DNA of 64,000 bases, from positions 1,984,001-2,048,000 of the forward strand of contig OZ176052.1 in NCBI GenBank assembly GCA_964247055.1, written 5' to 3'. Both the position numbers and the translations under genes were made by a program. Positions within the stretch are counted from its first letter, which is position 1. Each line of letters begins with the position of its first letter. The DNA comes from Paragordius varius (lineage: Eukaryota; Nematomorpha). The notes beneath the pieces were generated by a model. The model worked only from the letters and a program-made list of their open reading frames with translations, did no database searches and was not told where the DNA came from. Below are positions 43,377 through 57,702 of the stretch, in pieces.

Positions 43377-44417
43377 AACCAGTTTTCCTTAAAACCCAAA
43401 AATGCCAATATTAAACCATAAAAAGTTTGATTAAAAAGTAAACTTTGGTATAAATTAGTCTTATTTAAAATGAATGTTTTTAAAAAAATTTTAGCAAAGT
43501 TTGGTTTACACGTACTTCATACTATTTTGAGGCATCGTGGATCAAAAGGCTTCAAAATATTATAGAAACAAGTTTTCTACATATCCATAATGCCGAACAT
43601 TTTCATCGCTATTTAATTTAAAGGTTTACTGGCTTTCAAATTTTGGTGATTTTTGTAAAAAAACACTTTTAACATACATTTGAAGAAGAACAGATTTTTT
43701 AATCAAAATTCTGAGGTGATAGATATGTTCACATTATATTACGTAGAAAAGGGTTATATCTTAAAATATTTTTATACTGTTTCCATCATGCCTTAGTGTA
43801 TCGCTTCCACAATTTGTTAAAAATTAAGTATTAAAAAAAGTATGCATTTTTGTAAAATTATTTAGTTGATCTATTTAGCATATATTTATGATTTTTATCA
43901 CGAAATATGGGCATTTTTGCGATTTTTGAAGAGAAGTAGCCCATTATAGAAGTGCAAAATTTGTGACTTTCGGATACCTGATCTAATTAAAATTTTTTAA
44001 AAAAAATATTTTGCTTTTTATGTGTTATTTATGATATTTTTAGCTTCCTTCAAAATAATAGTTAAAAAAAATGAGCGCAAATTTTGCCATTTTTAGATAT
44101 AGGGTACTTACCACAAAAGTGTAAATAACTTGCTAAAATACTTAAAAGCGCCAGAACCTAAAACATTATGATAATATACATTACCCTATCAAATATATTA
44201 TATCATCAGAATTTTTTTTGTAAATACTGAGATTTGGTAACATATATAATAATTGAATTTATAAGAAAAACAATTTGCCATTTAATTTTCTCAACTTGCT
44301 TTAATTATAATTATTTTACTTCAAGCATGGTTATAACATTTGGCTTGTTTTATAAGCCAAGTTGAAGTTCATAATTAAGATTATAAAAACCGTAATTTAT
44401 CCATTAATTTTTAATAA

Positions 44418-44636
44418 ATGGCAAGCCTCAAAATAATAAAAAAGAAAGCTAGTATACTTATAAATTTCCTAAAACTGGCATTATCAGCTCAATTTCGGAT
44501 CCGAAAATTTAAAAATAGGGAATATATTATTAAATTTGTAAAAAACGTCATTGAGGAGGCTTTATTAACTCCGCAAAATAGTAAGGGTTTATATGACGTA
44601 GTTTTGATTTCGAAACCATATAGGATACATTTATAA
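44418..44636 (+). CDS. Possible small basic protein, unknown
   Basis: A 72-codon open frame (MASLKIIKKKASILINFLKL...) with many Lys/Arg, Ile and Leu residues. The pattern of short helices with FKNREYIIKFVKNVIEE faintly recalls LYR-type mitochondrial proteins, but the LYR motif is absent, so I give no function. In sequence this AT-rich a frame of this length can occur by chance. No splice partners were identified. Confidence 0.25.
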   Translation: MASLKIIKKKASILINFLKLALSAQFRIRKFKNREYIIKFVKNVIEEALLTPQNSKGLYDVVLISKPYRIHL

Positions 44637-44928
44637 AGCTTCCCACATTAACAAATATTTAAAATTGTGATTATAACATTTTAGACAGAAATTTTTTCCC
44701 ATAACTTGGTCGTTTAATAATATAAAAAGCGGATTTAAATATTTTAGGATTCGAATGGTAAGCCACTAATTTGGTTTTGATTAGATCATAACTGTTTAAA
44801 ACACGGATCTAAGTGTTAACATTTAGATCTGTCCTATCATGTTCATTATATATATTAAATGGCAATTATATTTTACAAAAAAAATTTTTTCACAACAACA
44901 ATCAAAAGCGTATTAAAAAGTCTCTAGT

Positions 44929-45117
44929 ATGTGTGGCATGCAAAAGCATATTTATTATAAGGTAGAGAACAGTAGTAGATTACCACAGACCTTATGGGGT
45001 CTTAGACAGATTCAACCAGATTTGCCTGTTTGGTTGGAGATTTTAAACTCAATACCATATATTCCTAGGGCTCCCCCTCTACCACTTCTCAGAAGCTATA
45101 CTTCAAGAAATCAGTAA
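44929..45117 (+). CDS. Possible small protein or exon, unknown
   Basis: A 62-codon frame including SSRLPQTLWGLRQIQPDLPV and IPRAPPLPLLRSYTSRNQ. Its base composition (over 40 % G+C at 44970-45110) and its Pro/Leu/Arg-rich content stand out from flanks of about 20 % G+C, as real exons do in this window. A TCTCTAG just upstream could be an acceptor. I do not recognise the family. Confidence 0.35.
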   Translation: MCGMQKHIYYKVENSSRLPQTLWGLRQIQPDLPVWLEILNSIPYIPRAPPLPLLRSYTSRNQ

Positions 45118-47302
45118 TGGAATTAACATAACTTGTAAATATATATGGTGTATTAATATTAAATAATGGTTTGTAGTCAAAATATAGACATTTAATATTA
45201 ATTTTTCAATCAATTTTTTAATAAAAGTATCGTTTTTGTTTAAAAATCAAAATGATTAAATAAAATCAAAAAATAAATTAAATTTATTAAAATATATTAT
45301 AATTCGGATCACGATGATCCTTTTGTAATTTTAAATCACATTATACAAGTTATATATCTATTTTAGTTATAAATTAAAATATGTCCCCTTGTAAATCATA
45401 TAAATCTGAAATAGGAAGCACAAAAAGGTTAATTTATGTCCAATTTTATAACTAGAAATACGGCAAAAATTATAAAGATTTTCATTTAATATTATTTTTT
45501 ATATGTAAATTCTAAATTTAATCATATGTTTATTTGTTAAGTTAATACTAAAATTTTTAGCCAAATATATTCCTCATATCATGGATTCTGCTTTACTTTA
45601 TATTAACTTATTTTAGGATTTATACAATTTTTTTATTTCCAATCCTAGCTGTATGGAATTTGTATTTTTCAGAGAAATGACATCAGATATAATCGATAGT
45701 TTAATAAATATCTACAGTTGACTAAAATTATTGAATTAATTAGCTTTGAGAGTTTTGCTCCTTAATCTATATTTCTTCACATCAGTATAATTAAGTACTC
45801 TTCTTTCTAAATATATTGTGGAAAAATTAATTGAATTTTTTTACAATGACCCTTTTTGGAAAAAATTCATATTTTTAAATGGAATTGAACTAATATTCAT
45901 TTTTTCCCAACATTGTATAATATTATTCTACAAATATTATAATTTTATTATTATTTTTGATTGGTTTCCAAGGCACTAAAACACCCACAAAGGGTTGATA
46001 ATAAAATGTAAATGATTAAAACCTACAACACTATTTAAAAATAAAAAAAAGGCGCTGTTTATTATAAAAAATTAAGAAATTTATATAGAAGGGAAGGGGT
46101 CATTTTTATATTATAGGTCCAGCTCAACACTAGCAAACGCTTACAAATAATATAACTTTCCCACTTAATTAGTTTATAATCTTATTATTGTTTAGTTACA
46201 ATATAAACATCTATTTTGAATTTAACATATACTAACTGGTTTTATGTTTTATAAACCGGTAAACACCCAAAAGAGTTATATAGTAATAAGCATGTACTAG
46301 GTCTTGATATTAAACTATCCTGCATTTTTTATCTTAAATATGGAAAACATTCGTTATGTTTAAATTATCACGGCAAAGTTATATTTTAATGAAATAGTCG
46401 TAAAAATAGATAAAGTCTGAAAAAAATCAACATGAAGCAATATTTTTTATGATAGTGAAAATTTCTGAAAAAATTAGTGCATTGAACTATCCAAATTTTT
46501 ACAAACATAATTAAAAATTCACTAAAAATTGGGACAAAATAAAGCCGATACCCTGAAACCGATTTTCTGCTCCAATCTTTATAGCTAGGAAATGATATAA
46601 TGCATGAAAATCAAATATTAAAAATTTATTTTTAATCATTCAAATATAATACTTAAAATATGGCCCAATAAAAATTGTATTAATAATGATAATAATGATA
46701 TACAGACACATTTATCATTGCGCATATCTTTAACAAATTATATTTGATGGCTTTGTTGCGTTATATTATTTTTGATATTGGATAAATATAGATACAAATT
46801 TCGCTTTATAAACTTTAGTTTTTATCGTAAAAATTTCGGGAGATTAAAAATATAAAATCCATATATGGTATGTATATAAGGTATTCAATAATAGTACATA
46901 AAATAATTATATATCATTAATATTTATAAACTCAAAACATTCTTAAAGCATATTGTATTCAAAATCCTGAGATACACATTCAATCGATTTATATTTAAAA
47001 ATGGCTAAAATTATATATGGTTGTTGTAATAATAAAAAGTAAATTGCATAATATATAAAAATCATTGGAATATATATATATATATAAAAGAAGAGTATTT
47101 TTCAAGTTTTAATAACATATGCGCCAAAATTATTCCTTGGATAAAAAAACTCACGTAAATGTTTCAATATGAGTATCGCTAAAAAAATATATCTTGATTT
47201 TTATTTAAAAAAATTTAAAACGCAAACATTACGAATTTAGATACTGATGACATATAGATTAAAAGACTATTCTTACTTAGTTGAGTTTAGGAAAACCAAA
47301 TT

Positions 47303-48046
47303 TTATAACCGATTATTTTCTTTTAATTCATATTCTTCTTCGTTATTTTCCTTATTAGACGTAGTTGTTGTTTTTGACTGTTCATTTGTGTTATTAGGTG
47401 AATCAGGTTTTTTCCCATTTTTGGCATTTACTGTGGGTTGATTTTGTTCCTAATATACATGGAGTATATAATGCCAAAATCTTAAAAAAAGTAACCCATT
47501 TTCCACCATTAATAAATACGATAAACCATGGATGTCCAAAAACTATTTTGATACGCGAAAGAAACTTTAAAAAATGCATAAAAAAATAAAAAAATTGGAT
47601 TTCAATCAAAAATTTTAGTTTATTTAAACGATGTATCATCCAAAATTGGGCATAATGTAAAAAAATAAACAAAAATTATCAAAGCGGCTGCGAAAATATC
47701 TTTGTTGGACACCCATGTTAATTTTGTCAAAAAAATCCGTAAAAACGCTACAGTCATAAACAAATTGATTAATTAACTTTGTAAAGTAAATGCGTTCATA
47801 CTTTAGCTATATTGCTATTATTTAGTTCAGAACCAGGTTTACTAGATTGATTCAGTAAAGTGTTATCAGTACCACCAAAGGTAAAAATATTTCCATTTTT
47901 CCCATTTTTATTTGTCTCTGTGCCATTATTATTGCTACCCGATTGTTGAGTGACATCCCCGTTTTTAAGATTGGCCGATTTACCAGGAACCGGAGTTTCA
48001 AGTAACATTTGATCAAAAGTTTTTTGGGGTTTACCATTTTTCTGTA

Positions 48047-48081
<35 letters not shown>

Positions 48082-51000
48082 AGATGTTTGACAATATAAA
48101 ACAAATTAGTATTAAGATATATAAAATTCTAAATTTCCCTGGATATGCAGAAAAACAATTTGTATAATTGCAAGTATATAATCATAAAATACTTTAACAA
48201 ATGTTAAGTTATCAGGCCCTATTTTATTCGACGATTTTAAATAATAAAATAAAGTTTTGCACCATATAATGTTTGTGTTTATTACAGTTTATTGTCTGCT
48301 ATTTTATATACATGACTAATATTGCTAGTTTCGTATTTAGTATTTCCTGATACCATTTATAGCAAAATGATCTATTGGGAAAAGGAAAATAGATGCGTTT
48401 TTAAACAAAATTTTAGCATTTATATTCATATTTTGTAAATACTATCTGGCAAAATTTTTTAAAAAAAGCTAGTAAAGTGTATATATATTCATAAATAAAA
48501 ATATATAATTTTTGAAGAAATTAATTTAAAATATTTCATACCTTAGAATCCAGTTCATTTAGGTCGGGGAGTAAACCATCCGGTAAAGCCGTTATAATTG
48601 AAGGTAAGGGAGGTGGTTTATCACCTTTTTTAACATTAATAGCGATAGCTTCATTTTCCACATTTTTGTCAATGTTATTATTGGGCAAAATTGTCGAAAC
48701 ATTATTATTATTCATGATATTACCATTTGATTGAGGTAAAATGGTTTTGCTTTCCACGATTGGTTGTTCGCCTATTTTTCCAATATTATTGTTTTTGTTA
48801 ATTTTGGATAAATTTTCATCAGCAGTTAAAGTATTAGGTAACGGAGATGTCAATAATAGATTCGGACTACTGATTAAACTTTGTTTGTTGGTGATATCCT
48901 TATTTTTACCATTAAGAGTGACTCCTGGAAGGGCCTAATATGATATAAAAATGGAAATTGATACCAAAAATTTAAAATATATACAGGGATAAGAGTATGA
49001 AAATCTAAACTTTTTAATTTATAATTTGGACTTTGTATTCGCCCTATTACGTTTAACTTAATCATCCATCCATGATTTTAAGTTAGTCCTTAAATAATTC
49101 AAGTAGCTGCCTTTACAAAAAAAGTTATAATTGATTTAAAAATGGATGAATTCAAGATGATGTAAAAGGATCTAGATATGAAAATGTTGTCGTTTAAAAA
49201 TTTTATTGGTAAATATATTACACAACCCTATTGTTCTAATTTCAATTGTTACCAATATTTCTTTGAATTTAGGGCTTTTCAAAACAGTTAGTTGTATACC
49301 TGTTTAAATATATTCAATAAATTAACAAGAATAATTTATCACTTCGCCGACACAAATTTAAACTACTCCCCTAAAATACGGACATTTTAAAACAAAAGTG
49401 TATGATTTTAAAATATTTGCAAAAAACTTTAGGGTCAGGGGGTGGTGGCGTTCTATGTTTCTGATACAATTTCCTCAAATGATTTTGCAGGGAGAGTGGA
49501 AGTCCCGCTAAACGCATAGAATACGTCGTTCCAATCGGCTTTCCTAATCTTTTATCCTCCTGATCATCCAGTACTGAGAGTGTGGACATAAAAGTACTCA
49601 AAATCCAATAAATACTAAAGAACAAAAAAAAGATATAATTTTTATTTTAGAGAAAATTAAAAATATATACTAAATGGTAAATCAAATTAATCACTTAATT
49701 CTTTGTAAATTATAATAAAACTGCTGACAGCTAAATTCGTTTTTAAATATTTAAAATGTAAAAAGAGAAAGAAAAAAATATTTTTTTAATTTAATCACCC
49801 CATCTAAATTATCCCTTTCTTAAAATTATTGCTAATATTCTGGATAAATTTTTTTAACGAAATATATATATGCCAGAGTATTTAAAAAATGGTTATTGTT
49901 AGTATTGTTTTTAAGTATTAGTACGTTTTCTTAGTGGCTTTCGTGATTAAATCAGTTGGATCCTGATGTGCAATTTCGTATTCCCTAACTTTTTCAATCA
50001 AACTTGGACAGAGTGTTCTTTGAAATCTAATTGTGGTTGAAATTGAATATATTTTTGGTGGTGTAAAATTAAAAGAAAAAGGGCGTAAATATGTAAAACA
50101 CTTGATTCTATTTTAACGATGCAACTTATTTAGTTTTATTACGTTAACCATATATTTTTAGATCCTTAGTTTATATAACCTATACAATAGTTGTTTAAAA
50201 TAGGATTAAGAGATCCACATTTCTATATTTAACAACCATAATTGTATTGCCACATAAAATTATGATAAATCAAAGGTTGTCATAAAAATAACGTTTAATT
50301 AAGCTGTAAGCCAAGGCTCAATATAAAAAACCTAGATAAGTTTATGCTCCAAAATTTACTGTCAAATATATATGTTTTTCAATTAGTAGAGTAAATAAAA
50401 TTACATTTTGGTAACCAGATCGGGAAATAGGGTCATGAATGGAATTATAATGATTCCTAACCAAAAGACTGATGAGGAATATATTAGGGTTACCTAAGAG
50501 TAAAAAATAAAATCAAAAAATGATTTTATAAAATTGATTTGATAAAAAAATTAAGAATGTTTTTAGAACTAATAAAAATAAATTATACTTGACCACACAT
50601 TTCAGGTGCAATGGGTATTTTCGGCCAAAGAAAACTGTAAGGAATAAGGAATATCATCCATACTAAAATACTACCCCATATAGCTAGTTGAGTCATCTAA
50701 TTTATTCAAAACAAAGAAAGGAAAGATATCAATGGGATTTAGTAGGAAAAAAAAGTTTTTTTTAATCATATTAATCCAATTACATCAATATGGTTACAAA
50801 AATATTGGTTTAAGCAATTTTTTACTATATTTATCCAATTATTTTTATTGAGGTTATAATATTTTTTGTAAAATAATATTTTCATGCAAAATTTAATATT
50901 TCAAAACAGGAAAAATTAATTACATGCGAATTCGAAATTTTCGATTATAAAACAATTAGATTTATGTTTTTTATGTTTGAATTTGGGTTAGGATATTTTT

Positions 51001-54000
51001 ACAAAAACTTGGTGTGTTAACAAAAGCAGCATTTTAAATATACATTGACACTATTGAAACATCCTTGTGTAAAATTAAATTTTTAAATTGAAAAAATTTA
51101 GTGAGAAAAGAATGTATCGACATTAATACGAACAATTTTCAATCAAAAACTTAAAAAATTATATATATACAGTAAAAACTAAAATTATACGGACAAAACG
51201 AAGCAAATATTTTTTTCTCAAAGAGAGTTAGCCATACTTTTTAAATCTTGATTTATTTCATGATAACTCATTGTTTCAAATGGCAAAGTTTGAAAAATAG
51301 AGATATATATTACTAATACAATCAAATCTATATTTCACAATTGTAACTAAGTAGCTTATATGGGAAACATTAAGGTTTTAGAAAGCATGGTTGACTTTTA
51401 GAAAAAATATTTGTCTTTATATTTTTACGTTTTGTCCACAGTATAATTTTAATTTTCACTGTATATATGTGATATTACATAGAATTATAAATTTTCTCTC
51501 AATTACAAATTTAACTGCAAATAAAACAATTTTTTACTATGGTCCAAGAATAGGTAACGAGTCCAGACTTTAAACAAACCACAATAACAACGTAGGTATA
51601 AATGAAATTTCCCAAAACTAAGTAATCTCCGGTGCGACCATTGTGCCAAACCACATCTAAATATTTGCAAAAATAAAAAATTAAAATTAAAAAATATTCA
51701 ATATTTTACATAAAAATATTGTATTAACGTCTTTAAAAATTATTAAAATTTATATAATACAATTAGTAATATATTTTTTTAAAAAATATCTAAATTTTTA
51801 AATGGAAATAAAAAATAAAATTTTAAACCGTTTCTTTGCATAAGGAAAGTGAGCCAAAATATGCATAGTGAATGAAAAACGGCATTCCCAATCCATAACC
51901 AAAACACCTATCCACATATAACCAGAATCACATAAAATTTGTATTATTAAATAATTAAAATTTATCAATATTTACGCATTTTTAAAAGAAAAATAATTAG
52001 TCAAAAAACTATGATGAAATTTATACGTGTGTAAAATTTTAATAATTTTCGTATTTTCTCTAATAAGATTAAGTATTATGTTAATCAAAATAAATTTTTC
52101 ATTTCAACAAAATTAGTATTATGAAAATTAGCAATGTCAACCAATATATATGCTTATTATAAGCCCATAATTACATTTTAAGGGCAAATAATCCAAATTT
52201 GACTCAAAAATTTATAATAATGTAACCAAAAATTTTATAAAACAACATTTTTTGGAAATATATATGTATATTATCATACCCTAACATCAAAGACTTCACC
52301 CTTTTGTGCCTCGGTATAAAGAACTGGAAATTTTAAACAAGATTCCGCACTAACTGTTCGATCAAAAAGCCCAATCGCTGCGGGTGGGAGGACGGTAAAT
52401 GCCTTTCAAAAATTATTTTTTTAAAAAGGTAAGAAATAATTTTTTTTGAAAAAAAAGGTTAAAAGTAAAAATTTATTAAAGAATCAAAATATATATATAT
52501 ATACCATTTGCACTTCAAGAGTGTCCTTGAACACTTCAAATTCACCCGTGAACAATTTAAATTCACCTTTGAACAATTAAATTCACCCTAAAAATAAATT
52601 TTGTGTTTTCGAACTAATAAAACTCATTATTAATATGAAATATATGTTTATGGTACAGTATTATTTTATAAAACAAAATTTTTATTTGTTAAAAATATAT
52701 AAAGGTAATTTTCAATCTAAAAAAACATATATTTTATTTGATGGTGAATTTGAATTGTTCGAGGGTGAATTTGAATTGTGCAAGGGTGAATTTGAATTGT
52801 TCAAGGGTGAAATTTGTAAATGGTATATATATATATTGATTATTTGTAATTAAATACATAATATATTACAGAAAATATATAATTTATTTTATTAGACAAG
52901 GTTTTGTTTTAAGCGATGTAATAAAAAATGTATCAATTTAAAATTGCTTAATATAGTTTCGGTAACATGTATTTTCGAAAAAATAATGTTTAATTTTCCA
53001 TTCAATGATAAAATATTTGTATCGAGAGGAAAAATAAAAATAATTAAAAGGATTAAATATTTTTTAATACTGAATAAAATTATAGGTTAAGTAAAAATAT
53101 TTACCACATTGTATAAACCCAAGGTCCAACGTTCAAACAATGGTTGTCCCGAAAAATAACTTACCATGGCAAACCAAAGCTGCATAAAAAAATTAAAAAA
53201 AATAATTAAAAATTGAATTTTTTTCTACAATTATTTTATTTTTTAATCAAAATATAAAATATTTAAAAAAATATTAACCTCCATAATGTACATGCAAATA
53301 TTTTTGTAGAATTGATAGAGAATAAGTTTGCACATCCGCGAATGATTCCAAGCACCATGGACCAATAGTAATTTTGTCAAAAATCGAAACTAATTTGGCA
53401 TAAATATAAGAAATTTACATTTTTTAAAATAAAATTTTATATTAAATCCAAAATAAAATTGAATTAAATACTTGTGAAATGGAAAAATCTGATGAATTTG
53501 CAGCTTGTAGACCCTCTTTTCCACTTATTCCAACGCCCACATGAGCGGCCTAAAATATAAAAGTTTGTTTACTAATTTCAATAATAAAAATTTAACCAAA
53601 TGCAATTATTTTGTGCAAAAATTTACTACAAATACAATAAAAATTAGTTATTTAAATTTATAAAATGTGCATACAATAAAAATTAAAAATATTCACAGTA
53701 AAAAATGTTAAATCTCATTTATATTAAAGACAATCTAAATTTTTGATCCTAAATTATTTTTACGTAACTTATATGATTTACAGTTATAAAATAAGGAATA
53801 AAGATGTACCCTCTAAATTTTATAGCGGAAATGTTAAATATATTTTAAGGAATATGTTTTTTTATATATGTTTAGCTTCTTTCTGTATATTTTGATATAC
53901 TATATATAGAGACTTGAGTTTATTAAAAAATAAATAAATTAAATATTTTTCAAAAACCTTTTTTTACCGCAAAATAACACATATAAATGGGACTAAAAAC

Positions 54001-56825
54001 AAAATTCATACTTTAAATATTTGGCCAAAAAAATTAAAATATTTTACATGAATCATAGCTACATCATTAGAGCCATCGCCAATCGCTAACGTAGAATAAG
54101 GCGTATGACTCCTAATTAATTGTACAACTTCAGATTTTTGCAAAGGGGTCGTTCTATAAAAAATAAAATATATATTTTTAAATAATTATAATGACAAAAC
54201 TATTCTAATTCCAATATGTCATTTTATTTAATTTTTATTAAAGAGTGTATTCAATTTATTTAAAATAATGTTTAAAATAAAATAGAAAATTTAGAATGTT
54301 AAATATTATTCTTGTGGTTATCATTTAATATATATATTTTTTATACCGAAAAGAGTTAATAATATATGATTAAAACTTATTCCTAATACACAAACAAATT
54401 CTATAAAGATATTAATTAAAATTTATGATTAAGGTGAATTTAGAGAAAAATTATAATATATAATAAACACACCTGCAACATATAATGGTTTGACAAGATA
54501 ATATAACATCCAAAAAATCTTGTTGTACAGCGCTTCCCAAAGCAAATTTCAAGGACTGTTTAAAATATAAAAAAAGAGTTAACAATAAATACCCAAATTA
54601 AATTAAATTATATAAAATCTAAAATATACCGAGTTCAACCAATTTGATCAATTAAAATTCACCCTTGAACAATTCATAGTTACCCTTAAATAAATTAGGT
54701 GTTTTTTAAGATTAAAAATTATCTTTATTTTATAATATTTTTAAAATATATAATTCTGTTTATAATCAATATAATGCTGAAAAAATAATACACCATGTCG
54801 TAAAAATATATTTCTTATTAATGATGAGTTATATTAGCCCGAAAACAGATAATTTATTTTTAGGGTGAATTTGAATTGTTCAAGGGTGGATTTGAATTGT
54901 AAATGGTAAATTAAATGTTAAAAAAACCATACCTTGCCATCAATGATTAAAGCTAGGCGATTATCTTTCCGAACGCGATCTCCAAGCTGTTCCTTATACA
55001 TACGAAGCGCATTTCCAATCGCCTATATTATGTGTTTAAAAAATGGTTTATGCAAAAAAAATTTAGATATATTTTTATTCAAAACTTTCAATAAAAATCA
55101 AAATTAGTACAATAAAACATAAAAACTAAAAGAAAAATATTTTTGTATTAAAAATAATTATAATTATTAATTTTTTAAATATCTATATAATTATGATTGT
55201 GAAATATAAATTGTGATATCATTTTACATATCTATTTCATATTTCGCAACCCAAAACAATGTGACGTATAATTAATCATGTTTTAAAAAATAAGATTCTA
55301 ATTTAAAAATTTTTGTCTTTTTTAATTTAAATATTTAAAATATTTAAACTAAATAGATTTATAGGTAAAAAACCTCTTCATTGTTTTCATTAATGACTAG
55401 GAGTGGGGTATCTTGCGTTAACAAAGCACAGGAATACCCTATAAATTAAAATGGAAGAATAAATATAAAAAAATATTTTAGAAGTAAAATATTTAATTAT
55501 AAAAATTAATGGGTATATTTCAAATAATTATTACATTTTGAGCAAAATAAATTGTATATATATCTTTAAGTTAAAACCTATGTTTTGATAAAACACAAAA
55601 TTTAAATAATTTTACTGGAAGATACTTTTATTTATCAAAATTATTTAATGTAAAAAAACCATATAATAAAAAAGTTTTTCCAAAAGTCAAATATACCATT
55701 TACAATTCGAATTCACCCTTAAACAATTCAAAATCACCCTTGAACGATACAAATTCACCCTAAAGATAAATTATGTGATTTCGGTCTAATATAACCCATC
55801 ATTTATATTAAATATATCTTAATGGCATAGTTTATTATTTTTTCAGTATTATTTAAATTTTAAACAAAATTTTTATTTCAAAAATATATCAATCTTAAAA
55901 ACACTAAATTTATTTTTGGGGTGAATTTGAATTGTTCAAGGGTGAATTAGAATCGTTCAAGGGTAAATTTGAATTGTTCAAGGGTGAATTTGAATTGTAG
56001 GGTAAATTTGAATAGTTTAAGGGTGAATTTGAATTGCTCAAGGGTGTGAATTCGAACTGCAAATGGTATATTAACCTATATTTATTGCAGTGGCTTGTTT
56101 ATCACCAGTGAGGACCCATGTTTTTATACCAGCTTGAGCCAATTTCGTTAAACATTCTGGGACACCCTTGATATTACAAATAAATCATTTAATACATTAT
56201 TTTTTATCTATATATATTAATGATTTAAAATGCTAATCTAACAAATTATATCAATTTTATAATGTTTAAATCCATAAATTGTGAAATTAAATCTCTATCT
56301 TGATAATTTCAGCAAATAATCCCAATCAAAAATATAGATCCAAAAATATTTCAAAATTTAACTATAGTATTATATTTCGAAATAATTGGGATTATGTCTC
56401 TATAATCGAATGTAATTATTAAAAATTTTCGATTACAACAAGTAATCTTTGTCAAACTTAAAATTAAAATATAAATTAAAAATTGAAATATAAACTAATT
56501 ACATATATATATAATAAACATTCATACCTCTTGTAATTTATCTTCAATGGCTGTTGAACCGATTAAAATGAAATCCTAAAAGGTGTTTAAAACAATAATT
56601 GTGACATCAATTCGAAAACGGATTAAAATTTATTTTTAATAATTTGCAATATTTTGATAAAAAAAAACCTTTTCAATCTTGGCAAAAACTTCATCGATAC
56701 GTTTTTCTCGATCTTTTATGGCAAGTTTGGCTTCTTGATATTCCTTATGCCACCCCTAAAATCAGCAATAAAAATTAGTATTACACTCTTTCACACACAC
56801 ACACACACTTTAACACTACTTGATA

Positions 56826-56880
<55 letters not shown>

Positions 56881-57641
56881 CAAATAATTATATTAATATT
56901 TAATGATTTCATGATGTATATATATGCAGTTCTTATTTAGCAAAAAAACCGAAAAAATAATTGTTATAAATATACAAGTATAAAACGAAAAAATACCCTT
57001 ACCCTTGGTTTCTAAAAATAAAATTTTAGATTCCACGAACAAGGCAAATCATTTACAACTCCAGATTAACATAATAGCATTAAAATATAAAATAACAAAA
57101 AACTACCTACCCTTCATTTATAAAATTAATAATTTTTCCCCTAAAAACACCCATATAAATCGAAAAAAATAAAATTCTTTTTGTTGAAATAAAAAATTCA
57201 AAGACTTCAAATGATTTCAATAAATACCGTTTCAATACAACACATTGTAAAAATTAGTTCATAAACAAAACAAAGACTTTAATATATCATAAAACACCCA
57301 GATAACCGATATTCTGAAACATAAATCAAAACTAAAAATTTGAAATTCTAGAAAGAAAATCAAAAAATTATCAGTAAATACCTCAAAAAAGGTTTCATCA
57401 ATCGGCGCTACTGCAATACACAGGGTCCGGAGTCCTTGAAGGGCAAAAATTTCCAAGTCTTGCATAGTTTGATCCTTATATTTGCTACATTCGGGTGAGG
57501 TGCCAACTCGATTATAAACTTCAGAATCCGCGCCTTTACACATTAAAAGCAGTTGGCCTTTCCCTCCATTTTTTGGAGTGTTTTGTCCATTTGATTTTGA
57601 ATTATCTAAAAATTTTATTATAAAAAATGAAAATAAAAAAG

Positions 57642-57702
<61 letters not shown>

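Larger units (their letters stand above)
40727..47302. other. Intergenic between SEL1L and the P4-ATPase; old repeats
   Basis: Should contain the 5' exon and promoter of SEL1L on the minus strand, which I could not recognise. It also holds hAT-like debris (about 41500-41820, ending GGACACACCTG), family D repeats (42115-43110), a copied flippase exon (43205-43376), a repeat related to 400-900 (43500-44000) and two small plus-strand open frames (44418, 44929). From 45120 to 47300 it is AT-rich with nothing recognised. Confidence 0.6.

Noticed and set aside
52635-52853. Frame with repeated EGEFEL-like peptide
   Set aside because: It is the translation of the 21-bp subterminal units of a TACCAT element, not a protein repeat.
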